This document shows, in pieces, positions 19,075 through 28,000 of a stretch of DNA of 64,000 bases. The stretch's first letter is position 1; the number at the start of each line of letters is the position of its first letter. This stretch comes from Glaciihabitans arcticus. Lineage in GTDB: Bacteria > Actinomycetota > Actinomycetes > Actinomycetales > Microbacteriaceae. The stretch lies in contig NZ_SISG01000001.1 of assembly GCF_004310685.1 (NCBI RefSeq), positions 2,356,001-2,420,000 on the forward strand, in the 5' to 3' direction. The notes beneath the pieces were generated by a model. It did not search any database. It was not told the DNA's origin and saw only the letters and a list, made by a program, of their open reading frames with translations. A program made the translations under genes and the position numbers.

Positions 19075-19820
19075 GCGCGCCAATAGAGCGGCGCTACCCC
19101 GTAGCGCTCGCCGGTATCCGCTCCGCCCAGAAACCCGGAAACGGAGTTCCCGCCTACACGCGCTGGGTCAACCGCGGTCTCGCCCGGTACGTGGCGGCCG
19201 CCGCGTACACGCTCGGCATCTCGCCTAACGGCGTGACCGCCATCTCCGCGGTGCTCTCCGCGGCCGGCCTCACCCTGCTGGTGCTCGTGCCCTCGACGCC
19301 GATCATCGGCCTGTGGGTAGGGCTGTTTCTCGCCGCTGGCTATGTGCTCGACTCGGCTGACGGCCAGGTCGCGCGCCTCGGGAAACGTGGAAGCCCCGCC
19401 GGCGAGTGGCTCGACCATGTGGTGGATGCGGTGCGCACCCCGGCGATTCACCTCGCCGTGCTCGTGGGGCTGAGCGTCATCCCGAACCGGCCGGACTGGG
19501 CGCTCGTGATAGCCATCGCCTACTGCCTCGTGAGCGTGGGGCAGTTCTTCAGCCAGATCCTGTCGGAGCAGCTCTCCGGCCAGCGGGCACCGGTCGACGA
19601 GACCGCGGGCCTGCGCCAGTCGTGGCTCCTGCTGCCGACCGACACGGGTGTGCTCTGCCTGATCTTTGTGACCTGGGGATATCCCGCGCTCTTTATCGCC
19701 GTCTACACGGCGATGTTCGCGCTCAACACCATTCACACGGCCGTCTCGATGCGGCGCAAGTACACCCGGCTCGTGGCGCTCGCCGCGGTTCGGGAGACGA
19801 GAGAGGCGGAAGTGGCATGA
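19071..19820 (+). CDS. CDP-alcohol phosphatidyltransferase family membrane enzyme
   Basis: A 249-aa membrane protein with a complete CDP-AP signature, D94xxDGxxAR102 x8 G111xxxD115xxxD119, and about six helices. The family transfers a phospho-alcohol from a CDP-activated donor to an alcohol acceptor inside the membrane. It is not obviously PgsA, Pis or CdsA-linked; the adjacent TagD-like enzyme suggests that the donor may be a CDP-polyol such as CDP-glycerol rather than CDP-diacylglycerol. That is inference. The GTG start overlaps the stop of the fibrinogen-like gene (GTGA, 19071-19074) and its stop overlaps the next start, so all three are coupled. Confidence 0.87.
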   Translation: MSAPIERRYPVALAGIRSAQKPGNGVPAYTRWVNRGLARYVAAAAYTLGISPNGVTAISAVLSAAGLTLLVLVPSTPIIGLWVGLFLAAGYVLDSADGQVARLGKRGSPAGEWLDHVVDAVRTPAIHLAVLVGLSVIPNRPDWALVIAIAYCLVSVGQFFSQILSEQLSGQRAPVDETAGLRQSWLLLPTDTGVLCLIFVTWGYPALFIAVYTAMFALNTIHTAVSMRRKYTRLVALAAVRETREAEVA

Positions 19821-20254
19821 GGATCGGATACGCGGCAGGAGCCTTCGACCTGTTCCACATCGGCCACCTCAACATCCTGCGCCGAGCGAAGGAGGAGTGC
19901 GACTACCTGATCGCCGGGGTGGTGTCCGACGAGATGCTCGAACTGACGAAGGGGCGCCGGGCCGTCATCCCCCTCGTGGAGCGGCTCGAGATCGTCTCGC
20001 ATATCCGGTTCGTCGACCAGGCGCATGCCGAGGTGCTGCCCAGCAAGCTCGACACGTGGCAGCAGCTGCGGTTCGACATCTTCTTCAAGGGTGACGACTG
20101 GCGGGGAACCGCCAAGGGCATCGCCCTCGAGGAGGAGTTCTCAGCGGTCGGCGTCGAGGTCGTCTACTTTCCGTACACGATCGACACCTCGTCGACGAAG
20201 CTGCGGGCGGCGCTCGATGCGCTCGCCCAGCCGGCTGAATCCCGCGCTGGTTAG
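19817..20254 (+). CDS. TagD-like cytidylyltransferase (glycerol-3-phosphate type)
   Basis: A 145-aa nucleotidyltransferase with [14 protein letters not shown] (HxGH at 14-17), FKGDDWRGT, and TSSTKLR in place of the usual ISTTK motif. Size and motifs fit glycerol-3-phosphate cytidylyltransferase and related CTP enzymes that make CDP-alcohols. The substrate alcohol is uncertain. ATG 19817 overlaps the CDP-alcohol gene in ATGA. Together the pair could activate a phospho-alcohol with CTP and transfer it in the membrane, comparable in logic to teichoic acid precursor or inositol-phosphate pathways. Confidence 0.85.
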   Translation: MRIGYAAGAFDLFHIGHLNILRRAKEECDYLIAGVVSDEMLELTKGRRAVIPLVERLEIVSHIRFVDQAHAEVLPSKLDTWQQLRFDIFFKGDDWRGTAKGIALEEEFSAVGVEVVYFPYTIDTSSTKLRAALDALAQPAESRAG

Positions 20255-20258
20255 GCCG

Positions 20259-20275
20259 CTTCAGCCCCGCTTCAG
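20259..20275 (+). promoter_or_regulatory. 11-bp direct repeat, candidate response-regulator site
   Basis: CTTCAG CCCCG CTTCAG, 24 bp before the response-regulator ATG. The one-helical-turn repeat is typical of OmpR/PhoB-family dimers and recurs before the PepSY-like gene, suggesting autoregulation. Confidence 0.55.
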
Positions 20276-20298
20276 GCGCGGCACGCCACAATGGCAGC

Positions 20299-21019
20299 AT
20301 GCGGATCCTTGTGGTTGAAGACGAGACCCGCCTCGCCGAGGGGTTGCGCCGCGGGCTCGAGGCCGAGGGTTTCGCAGTGGACGTTGCATCCACCGGCACG
20401 GACGGCCTCTGGCTCGCCCGAGGACGTTGCATCCACCGGCACGGACGGCCTCTGGCTCGCCCGCGAACAGGAGTACTCCGCGATCCTGCTCGACATCATG
20501 CTGCCGGGCATCAGCGGCTACCGTATCTGCGAGACGCTGCGGGCCGAGAGGAACTGGACGCCGATTCTGATGCTCACGGCCAAGGACGGCGAGTGGGACC
20601 AGATCGAGGCCCTCGACACCGGCGCCGACGACTACCTGACGAAGCCGTTCTCGTTCGCGATCCTGCTCGCGCGGGTGCGCGCGCTGCTACGCCGCGGTGC
20701 AGGCGAACGTCCGTCGATCATCGAAGCGGGCGACCTGACTCTTGACCCGGCGACAAAGCGCGTTGCGCGCGGCGATACGGTCATCGAGCTGACCGCCCGC
20801 GAGCACGCGGTTCTCGAGTTCCTCATGCGCCGCAAGGGCGAGGTCGTGACCAAGCGTGAGGTCGTCGACGGCGTGTGGGACTTCGACTTCGACGGCGACC
20901 CCAACATCGTCGAGGTCTACGTCGGCCACCTTCGCAACAAGGTCGACCGCCCGTTCGGCCGTGCCGCTATCGAGACACTCCGCGGTTCGGGATACCGCCT
21001 GGCGGCTCACGGTGGCTAG
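20299..21019 (+). pseudogene. OmpR/PhoP-family response regulator broken by a 43-bp tandem duplication
   Basis: The intended protein starts [15 protein letters not shown] at 20299 and ends ETLRGSGYRLAAHGG at 21019. It has the receiver aspartate in ILLDIMLPG, the LTKPFS lysine, and a winged-helix output domain (ELTAREHAVLEFL, VYVGHLRNKVD). After ...DGLWLAR the frame is lost because 42 bp (20379-20420) are repeated at 20422-20463 with one extra base; 43 bp is not a multiple of three. Removing one copy restores a continuous regulator of about 225 residues. As read, frame 1 runs into a nonsense tail ending at 20745. A frame opening at ATG 20291 can make the rest, but with a scrambled N-terminus lacking the acidic VEDE pocket. 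It is therefore probably inactive, or phase-variable, or a sequencing/assembly error. The kinase overlaps its end. Confidence 0.85.
20379..20463. repeat. 42-bp perfect tandem duplication, period 43 bp
   Basis: Copies at 20379-20420 and 20422-20463 are identical, separated by one A. Each begins GGACGTTGCATCC and ends GGCTCGCCCG. The duplication lies inside the receiver domain and shifts the frame by one. Confidence 0.95.
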
Positions 21020-22277
21020 CTCCATCAGGCTGCGCATAGCGACGCTGACCGCGCTCATCTTCGCGGTGATCCTCGTCGCGGCCGCCTACCTCTTTGTTGT
21101 GCAGCTGCAGAACTCCCTCTACGCGAGCGTTTCCGCCTCAGCCGAACGCGACGCCGAGGCCATCGCCGACCAGACCCCGGCCGGGGAGGAATGGGATGAC
21201 GACGACCGCTTCTTCCAGGTCGCCGACAACGGTGTGATCGTCGCGGCGAGCGAGGAGGTCGAGGGTCGTCAGCCCATCACCGACGACCGTGTGACCCTCG
21301 ACGGCGACGAGTACCTCGTCTTCCGCGAATCGGACGAGGCGGAGACCGTCATCGTCGGCCACGTCCTCGGCGACGCGAACGACGCGATCGGCACCGTCGT
21401 GAGCCTGCTGTTCGTGGCCGTTCCCGTTCTCATCGTCATCGTCTTCGGGCTGATGCTCGTGGTCGTCGGTCGGGCGCTGAAGCCGGTCGAACGCATGCGC
21501 CGCGAGGTCGACTCCGTCACCGCCACGAACCTCGACCAGCGCATCGTCGACCCTGGATCGCACGACGAGATCGGTCGCCTCGCGACAACCATGAACCGGA
21601 TGCTCGGCCGCCTGGCCGAGTCGCAGGCCACCCAGCGGCGCTTCATCTCCGATGCCTCGCACGAGTTGAAGTCCCCTCTCGCCTCCCTGCGGCAGTTCGC
21701 GGAGGTCTCCCGCGACTACCCGGGGCGTATCTCGGAGGCCGAGCTCGCGGAAGCCGTGCTCGACGAGAGCGGTCGCCTCGAACGCATCGTGAGCAACCTG
21801 CTCGTGCTGGCCCACGCCGACGAGCAGTCCCTGTCGCTGGCCTCGACGGCGGTGGATCTCGATGACCTGCTGCTCGCCGAGGCGTCACGGCTGCGCGGTT
21901 CCACCGAGCTCGCGATCGACTCCAGCGGAGTGGGGGCCGTGCGTGTCACGGGAGATAACGGGCTGCTGGCACAGGTGGTGCGCAACCTCGTCGACAATGC
22001 CGCTCGGCACGCGACATCCCGCATGCGCATCTCGCTTGTCGAATCGAGCGGCGGCGCGTCTTTCACGGTCGAGGACGACGGCCCGGGCATCCCCGAAGCC
22101 GACCGCGAACGCGTCTTCGAACGCTTTGTGCGACTGGATGACGCCCGCGGACGCGACGCCGGCGGCACCGGCCTCGGGCTGGCCATCGTGCGCGAACTTG
22201 TGGTCGCCCACGGCGGCTCGGTCACGATCGGGGTGTCGCCGCTCGGCGGTGCCGCGATGGCCGTTCACCTTCCCTGA
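21012..22277 (+). CDS. Two-component sensor histidine kinase
   Basis: A 421-aa membrane kinase. Helix 1 is at about 14-32 and helix 2 at about 129-153, with a 95-residue acidic extracellular sensor between them (AGEEWDDDDRFFQV). HAMP follows, then the HisKA box FISDASHELKSPLASL with His217, and an HATPase domain with NLVDNAARHA, DDGPGIPEADR and GGTGLGLAIVREL. All catalytic motifs are intact although the partner regulator upstream is broken. The GTG at 21012 overlaps the regulator stop (TAG 21017-21019), so translation was coupled. The DDDD run may bind a cation or cationic peptide, which is a guess. Confidence 0.9.
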   Translation: MASSIRLRIATLTALIFAVILVAAAYLFVVQLQNSLYASVSASAERDAEAIADQTPAGEEWDDDDRFFQVADNGVIVAASEEVEGRQPITDDRVTLDGDEYLVFRESDEAETVIVGHVLGDANDAIGTVVSLLFVAVPVLIVIVFGLMLVVVGRALKPVERMRREVDSVTATNLDQRIVDPGSHDEIGRLATTMNRMLGRLAESQATQRRFISDASHELKSPLASLRQFAEVSRDYPGRISEAELAEAVLDESGRLERIVSNLLVLAHADEQSLSLASTAVDLDDLLLAEASRLRGSTELAIDSSGVGAVRVTGDNGLLAQVVRNLVDNAARHATSRMRISLVESSGGASFTVEDDGPGIPEADRERVFERFVRLDDARGRDAGGTGLGLAIVRELVVAHGGSVTIGVSPLGGAAMAVHLP

Positions 22278-22293
22278 AGAGGTCTCCAGCGGG

Positions 22294-22310
22294 CTTCAGG
22301 ATGACTTCAG
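22294..22310 (+). promoter_or_regulatory. 11-bp direct repeat upstream of the PepSY-like gene
   Basis: CTTCAG GATGA CTTCAG, 46 bp before the ATG at 22357. It has the same half-site and spacing as 20259-20275, so the PepSY-like gene is a likely target of the adjacent two-component system. Confidence 0.55.
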
Positions 22311-22356
22311 CGCTCCCCCGATTGACTGGTGTCACAACCTCAACGAAGGAGACACC

Positions 22357-22839
22357 ATGAGCGAGATCACCCCCGAAACCCCCGCCACGCAGCCCACCCC
22401 CCGCGCCCCGATGGCCCGCCGCACCAAGGTGCTGATCGGCGCCGGCGCGGCAGCGCTGCTCGTGCTCGGCGGAACCGGCATCGCCTTCGCCGCCACCGAC
22501 GGCTTCGAGATGGATGACGATGACCGCACCAACATCAGCCAGCAGCAGGGTCCCGCGCAGGGCGGCAACGCCCAGGACGACAATCGCGACAACTCTCGCG
22601 ATGACGACGACTACAACGACGCGCCAGACGCCGAGGACGCGACCATCTCCGACGCCGACCGCGCCAAGGTCGAGGCTGCAGGCCTCAAGGCGGCAGGCGG
22701 CGACGGAAAGGTCACCGACCTTGAGCGCAGTAACGACCTCGACCACGCCTGGGAGGTGGAAGTGACCTACGCCGACGGTCGCGACATCGACGTCGAGCTC
22801 GCCGCGGACTTCACGGTCACGCGAGTCGACAAGAACTAG
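22357..22839 (+). CDS. PepSY-like exported acidic protein
   Basis: A 160-aa protein with a basic head, one hydrophobic segment (about 24-45, VLIGAGAAALLVLGGTGIAFA; signal or anchor), a very acidic linker full of Asp/Asn (DDDDYNDAPDAEDA), and a C-terminal PepSY-like unit (about 95-160, AKVEAAGLKAAGGDGKV, AWEVEVTYADGRDIDVEL). Such proteins often sit beside two-component systems and are their main output, sometimes feeding back on the sensor. GAAGGAG precedes ATG 22357. The direct repeat at 22294-22310 supports control by the neighbouring system. Confidence 0.8.
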   Translation: MSEITPETPATQPTPRAPMARRTKVLIGAGAAALLVLGGTGIAFAATDGFEMDDDDRTNISQQQGPAQGGNAQDDNRDNSRDDDDYNDAPDAEDATISDADRAKVEAAGLKAAGGDGKVTDLERSNDLDHAWEVEVTYADGRDIDVELAADFTVTRVDKN

Positions 22840-22847
22840 CTCCACTT

Positions 22848-22940
22848 CGCTGATTGAGTAGGCGCTCCAGCGCCGTATCGAAATCCAGTTGCGCGCAACT
22901 CGGATTTCGATACGGCCGCGGGCCGCCTACTCAATCAGCG
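22848..22940. repeat. 93-bp near-perfect palindromic repeat element, copy 1
   Basis: Perfect 16-bp ends (CGCTGATTGAGTAGGC at 22848-22863, its complement at 22925-22940), an inner 15-bp inverted repeat (22872-22886/22902-22916) and a self-complementary centre. It fills the gap between the convergent PepSY-like and recQ genes. A second copy is at 24981-25064. It looks like a REP/MITE-type dispersed repeat and could also act as a two-way terminator. Confidence 0.85.
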
Positions 22941-22947
22941 TTGTGAG

Positions 22948-24927
22948 TTACGCAGCCTCAGCTACAACCCGCAGCAACGCCTCGCCGTAGCTGTCGAGCT
23001 TCTTCTCGCCGACACCGGTGATGGTGCCGAGCTCGGCGAGCGAGGTCGGCTTGGTGATCGCAATGCCGCGCAGGGTCGCATCGCCGAAGACGATGTAGGC
23101 GGGAACACCCTGGTCGCGGGCCTCGCCGGCCCGCCACTCGCGCAGTTTCTCGAACAGCCCGGACGCCTCGGTGGGCAGATCGGCCGCGACCTTGGACTTG
23201 CGGGCGGCCTTCGCGGCACGCTCCGGCTCGCGCCGCAGCCGCACCGGACGAGAACCGTTCAGCACGGAGGCACTCGCCTCGGTCACGATGAGCGTTCCGT
23301 AGCCGTCGCTGTTCACGGCGAGCAGACCCTGGGCCAGCAGCTGGCGCACGACTCCACGCCACTCCTGCTCGCTGAGGTCCTGGCCAATGCCCCAGGTCGC
23401 GAGCTGGTCGTGCTTGTGCTGCGTGGTGCGTGGAGTGGTCTTGCCCATCAGGATGTCGACGAGGTGCCCGGCCCCGAAGCGCTGGTTGCGCTCGCGGTGC
23501 AGGCGCACCACGGTCGAGAGAAGCTTCTGCGCGGGGATCGTGCCGTCGATGGACTCGGGTGGGGTGAGGCAGGTGTCGCAGTTGCCACACGGGGTCGAGG
23601 TCTCACCGAAGTAGGCGAGCAGTTGCATCCGGCGACATTCGATCGTCTCGCACAGGGCGAGCATGGCGTCGAGGTTCGCGCTCAGCCTGCGCCGGAAGGC
23701 GTCATCCCCCTCGGACTGCTGAATCATGCGGCGCTGCTGCACGACGTCCTGCAGACCGTAGGCCAGCCAGGCCGTCGACGGGAGACCATCACGGCCGGCG
23801 CGACCCGTCTCCTGGTAGTAGCCTTCGACGCTCTTCGGCAGGTCGAGGTGCGCGACGAAACGCACGTCGGGCTTATCGATGCCCATGCCGAACGCGATGG
23901 TCGCGACCATGACGACACCCTCTTCGCGCAGGAAGCGGGACTGGTTCGCCGCGCGCACCCGCGCGTCGAGACCCGCGTGGTACGGAAGCGCCGTGATGCC
24001 GTTCTCGACGAGGAAGTCGGCGGTCTTCTCGACCGAGGCGCGCGACAGGCAGTAGACGATGCCCGCATCGCCCGGGTGTTCGGTGCGCAGCAGGGTGAGC
24101 AGCTGCTGCAGCGGCTGCAGCTTCGGCTCGATGCGGTACTGGATGTTGGGACGGTCGAAGCTCGACACGAAGTGTTTCGCGTCGCCGAGCTGCAGCTTGG
24201 ACGCAATCTCTTTGTGAGTGACGTCCGTCGCGGTCGCGGTGAGGGCGATGCGCGGGATCGTCGGCCAGCGCTCGTGCAGCATCGACAGCTGCAGGTAGTC
24301 GGGGCGGAAATCGTGGCCCCACTGCGAGACACAGTGCGCTTCGTCGATGGCGAAGAGCGAGATGTGGCCAGCATCGAGCAGGTCCGCCGTGGATGACACG
24401 CGCAACCGTTCCGGCGCCAGATACAGCATGTCCAGCTCGCCGGCCAGGAACGCACGTTCGACGCGGGATCTCTCGGCCGAGTCCTGCGTGGAATTCAGGA
24501 ACGCGGCACGCGCGCCGACCGCGCTCAGGGCGTCCACCTGGTCCTGCATCAGCGCGATCAGCGGTGAGATGACCACGCCGGTTCCCGCGCGTACGAGCGC
24601 AGGAATCTGGTAGCAGAGCGATTTGCCGCCGCCGGTCGGCATCAGCACGAGTGCGTCGCCGCCGTCGATCACGGTCTGGATGATCTCAGCCTGCTGCCCC
24701 CGGAAGCTGTTATACCCGAAGACTTTCTCGAGCGTCTCGATCGCTGTTGCGTGCGGGCCGAGCGCTGCCTTGCGCACGAGGGTCGCGGCGGGCGCGCCAC
24801 CCGCTGGGCCGCCGTAAGCACCGCCGCGGTCGACCGGCAGCGGAGCGTCTTCGTACGGGTCGTACGGCGGCTCCTCGTCGAGGTTCCACGGGATGTCATC
24901 GTCGGGGAAGCCGGGAGCGTTTGTCAC
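22948..24927 (-). CDS. recQ: ATP-dependent DNA helicase RecQ
   Basis: A 659-aa 3'-5' helicase for recombination and fork repair. An unusual acidic N-terminal extension of about 55 residues (DDDIPWNLDEEPPYDPYEDA) precedes the core. Motifs seen: GYNSFRGQQAEII, TGGGKS (98-103), DEAH (195-198), SQWGHDFRPDY, GMGIDKPDVR and YYQETGRAGRDG. The RQC zinc cysteines are CETIECRR and CGNCDTC, and an HRDC domain (VPAYIVFGDATLRGIA) closes the protein. The GTG at 24927 is the start; its RBS is weak. The gene is bracketed by two copies of a palindromic repeat. Confidence 0.95.
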   Translation of the reverse strand: MTNAPGFPDDDIPWNLDEEPPYDPYEDAPLPVDRGGAYGGPAGGAPAATLVRKAALGPHATAIETLEKVFGYNSFRGQQAEIIQTVIDGGDALVLMPTGGGKSLCYQIPALVRAGTGVVISPLIALMQDQVDALSAVGARAAFLNSTQDSAERSRVERAFLAGELDMLYLAPERLRVSSTADLLDAGHISLFAIDEAHCVSQWGHDFRPDYLQLSMLHERWPTIPRIALTATATDVTHKEIASKLQLGDAKHFVSSFDRPNIQYRIEPKLQPLQQLLTLLRTEHPGDAGIVYCLSRASVEKTADFLVENGITALPYHAGLDARVRAANQSRFLREEGVVMVATIAFGMGIDKPDVRFVAHLDLPKSVEGYYQETGRAGRDGLPSTAWLAYGLQDVVQQRRMIQQSEGDDAFRRRLSANLDAMLALCETIECRRMQLLAYFGETSTPCGNCDTCLTPPESIDGTIPAQKLLSTVVRLHRERNQRFGAGHLVDILMGKTTPRTTQHKHDQLATWGIGQDLSEQEWRGVVRQLLAQGLLAVNSDGYGTLIVTEASASVLNGSRPVRLRREPERAAKAARKSKVAADLPTEASGLFEKLREWRAGEARDQGVPAYIVFGDATLRGIAITKPTSLAELGTITGVGEKKLDSYGEALLRVVAEAA

Positions 24928-24980
24928 CCCGCGAGTTTACCCGCGGCGGCTGACAGGCGTTGGGCGCTGTGCATAACTGT

Positions 24981-25064
24981 CGTTGGTTGAGTAGGCGCCC
25001 CAGCGCCGTATCGAAAACACATGCCGGATTTCGATACGGCCGCGGGCGGCCTACTCAATCAGCG
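24981..25064. repeat. Palindromic repeat element, copy 2
   Basis: 84 bp, with the right end GCCTACTCAATCAGCG identical to copy 1 and the left end differing at two or three positions. The inner arms (CCGTATCGAAA.. / ..TTTCGATACGG) are conserved, but the centre is different and shorter. It lies between the stop of the nuclease-nucleotidase gene and the start of recQ. Confidence 0.85.
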
Positions 25065-25071
25065 AAACGGT

Positions 25072-28000
25072 TTAGAACCGCAGGTACAGGTTGGGGAAGC
25101 TCGTCGACGCGGCCAGCTGGTCGTTGCCGACGAAGCGTGCCGTGATGAGGTGCACTCCGCGACCCAGAGTGCCGAGGGCAACGGTCGTGCGTCCACTATC
25201 TCCCGCGGCCAGTTCGACCGTCTTGATCTCGCGACCGTTGTCGTAGATCTTCACCGCGCCGACCGGCTCGACTCCGGAGCCCGCCTGCACCCGGATGCTG
25301 AAGTCGACCGGCACCGCCCCGAAGGACAGGTGTCGCGACAGCGAGCCGGTGGTGGAGGTGGTGATCTTCTGCACGGTGCGAGCGGCCGAGGTGGCGACGC
25401 CGTCGGCGTAGCCGTCCTTGCTCGCGGTGACCGTCACGGTGAGCGAGGCTCCAGCATCGGCGGGGGTGACGACGTAGGTCGTGCCGGTCGCGCCCTCGAT
25501 CGCGACTCCGCCGCGGTTCCACTGATACGCGAGGCTGGGTGCCTCGACGCTCCACGTGCCGGGCGTCGCGGTGAGCGTTGCTCCGACCCGGGCGTTTCCG
25601 GTGATCGACGGCGCGGTGACGGAGGTGATCGGTGCGGCCGATGACGTGACCTCGAGCGGCACGATCACCGAGGTGCCGTTGCCGGGCACGGTGACGGTGA
25701 GCTCGAGCGTTCCCGCGGGTGTGCCCTCCGGGATGACGACGGTCACTGTGGCGCGTCCGACCTCATCCGTTGTATCGACGATCGCGGGATCGATGGCCGC
25801 GCTGCCCAGTTGGACATCACCCGCGCTCACGAACACCGTGGGCGCCGTCGGCTCGCCGTTGCTGAAGAGCAGGGAGGAGAGGGCGAGCGTGACGCTGTCC
25901 CCGGCCTCGAGCGGCTCCTCGGCGGTGACCTTGACACCGACCGCGCGCTGGGCGTAGTCGGGGGTCGCGGTCGGGTTCGCGACGAAGTAGTCGACCATGC
26001 TCTGCAGGTCGATCTTTCCGGAGTCGGCCTTGTTGGTTCCCTGGCCGAGGGTGAGGAAGTTGTCTCCACCGGCGGCGAGGAACGAGTTGGCCGCGACGGT
26101 GTAGCTCGCAGCAGCATCGAGCGGCTCACCGTTGATCGTGACCGAGGTGATGTGCGATCCGGCCGCAGCGGTCGGGTCGTAGGTGTACTCGACACCCTCC
26201 GAAAGGCCGAGCTTGAGGAACGGGCGGCTGGAACCCGCGGGCTGCCACTGCTCCTCGAGCACCTTCTTCAGCTGCGCTCCGGTCAGGTCGAGCGTGACGA
26301 GCGTGTTGGCGAAAGGCTGCACGGCCGCCGCCTCGGCGAAGGTCACGTTGCCGTCGGGGTCACCCGCGCCACTGGAGGCGAACTTGAGGTCGGCGCGCAG
26401 GCCACCCGGGTTCATGATCGCGAGGTCGGGCTCGGCGCTGCGCGTCGCCCACAGGTGCACGTCGGCCACGAAGTTGCTCAGCGTCGACTCACCACCGCGG
26501 TTCTCCGAGCCCGCGGCCGTCTGCTTGGCCCGGTTGAAGTCAGCCGTGATGTCGCCGACCTTCACTGCACCGAGCACCTTGGCGACGGCCACGGCGTCCG
26601 CGACGATCGCGGCCACCTCGGGATCGGGGGTGTAGGCGCCGGCGAGCGGCAGGATCTCCGCGCTCAGCGAGAGCAGGTCACCCGTGGTCGGGTCGACCGA
26701 GAGCGCCATGTGGCCGAACTTCTCGCCGTACTGGCCCGAGGAGAGCACCGGACGCGTGCGATCCGTTCCGGCGATCGGCACGTTGTGGTTGTAGGCGAGG
26801 TGCGTGTGGCCGGAGACGATGGCATCGACGTTGGCGTTGGAACCGGTCACGATGGAACCGAAGGCCGAGGCATCCGTAGCGCTCGAAATGTCGGTGGTCG
26901 CCGCACCCTCGTGAACGAGGAGCACGATCACGTCGGCCTCGCCGTTCTCTTCGTCTCCGTCACTCAGCTGGTCGGCCACGCGGTTGACCTCGGGCACGAC
27001 CGGGCGCACCTCGAGGCTCGCGATGCCGTCGGGGCTGACCAGGCTGGGCAGCTCTTCGGTCATGGCGCCGATGAAGCCGACCGTGACGTCACCGAATTCC
27101 TTGAGGTCGTACTCCTGGTACGCCGGCTCGTTGGTGGTGCGGTCGTAGAGGTTGGCCGAGAGGTAGTCCCAGTCGGCGAGCGGCAGGATGCGGTCGTCGA
27201 CGTCGGCGCGGCCGAGGTCGAACTCGTGGTTGCCGAACGCGCTCGTCTCGAGACCGATCTCGTTGAGCGCGTCGATGGTCGGTTCGTCTTTCTGGATGAA
27301 CGAGGTGAATGTGGAGGCTCCGATGAAGTCACCCGCGCCGACGAACACCGTGTTGGGGTTCTGCTCCCGGTAGGAGTTGACCATGCCACCGAGCACGGCA
27401 GCGCCGGCGATGGGCGGGGCCGCCTCGAGGCGACCGTGGAAGTCGTTCACCGAGACGATGTCGATGTCGACGGGAGCCGCGGTGCTGGAGAAGCCGACCT
27501 TGATCGGGTCGTGGTCGCTCGAGCGGAACGGCGTGCCGGCCTCGGTCGCCGCGAACTCGTAGCCGCGATCCGACCACTCGGGGGAGTTGATGTTCCAGAC
27601 GTCGACGCCGGTGACCGACTCGGCGAACTCGGCCGTGGCGAAAGCATGGTCGAGTGATCCGAGCTCACCGTCGAAGGTGTACGTGTACTCGTCCGTCTTG
27701 TTGGGCACAAGGTCGACGAGTCCGGCGGCGGTCAGCACCTGGGCCGGGTCCTCCTCGGCGTAGGCGTTGAAGTCGCCCAGCGCGATGACGTTGGCGCCCT
27801 TCTCCGCGTCGGCGGTGATGCCGTCGATGAAGGTCGCCAGTCGCGTGGCCTGCTCGACGCGCTCGGCGTTGAAGAAGCCCTGCAGGTCTGCGGGCTCGGG
27901 TGCCGTGCTGCCGCTCGGGCGGCTCTTCGACTTGAAGTGGTTGGCGACGACGGTGAACGTCTTGCCCTCGGCCTCGAACGTCTGGGCGATCGGCTCGCGC

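Noticed and set aside
25810-27657. A 615-codon frame opposite the nuclease-nucleotidase
   Set aside because: Charged low-complexity shadow, with no start signal or domain.
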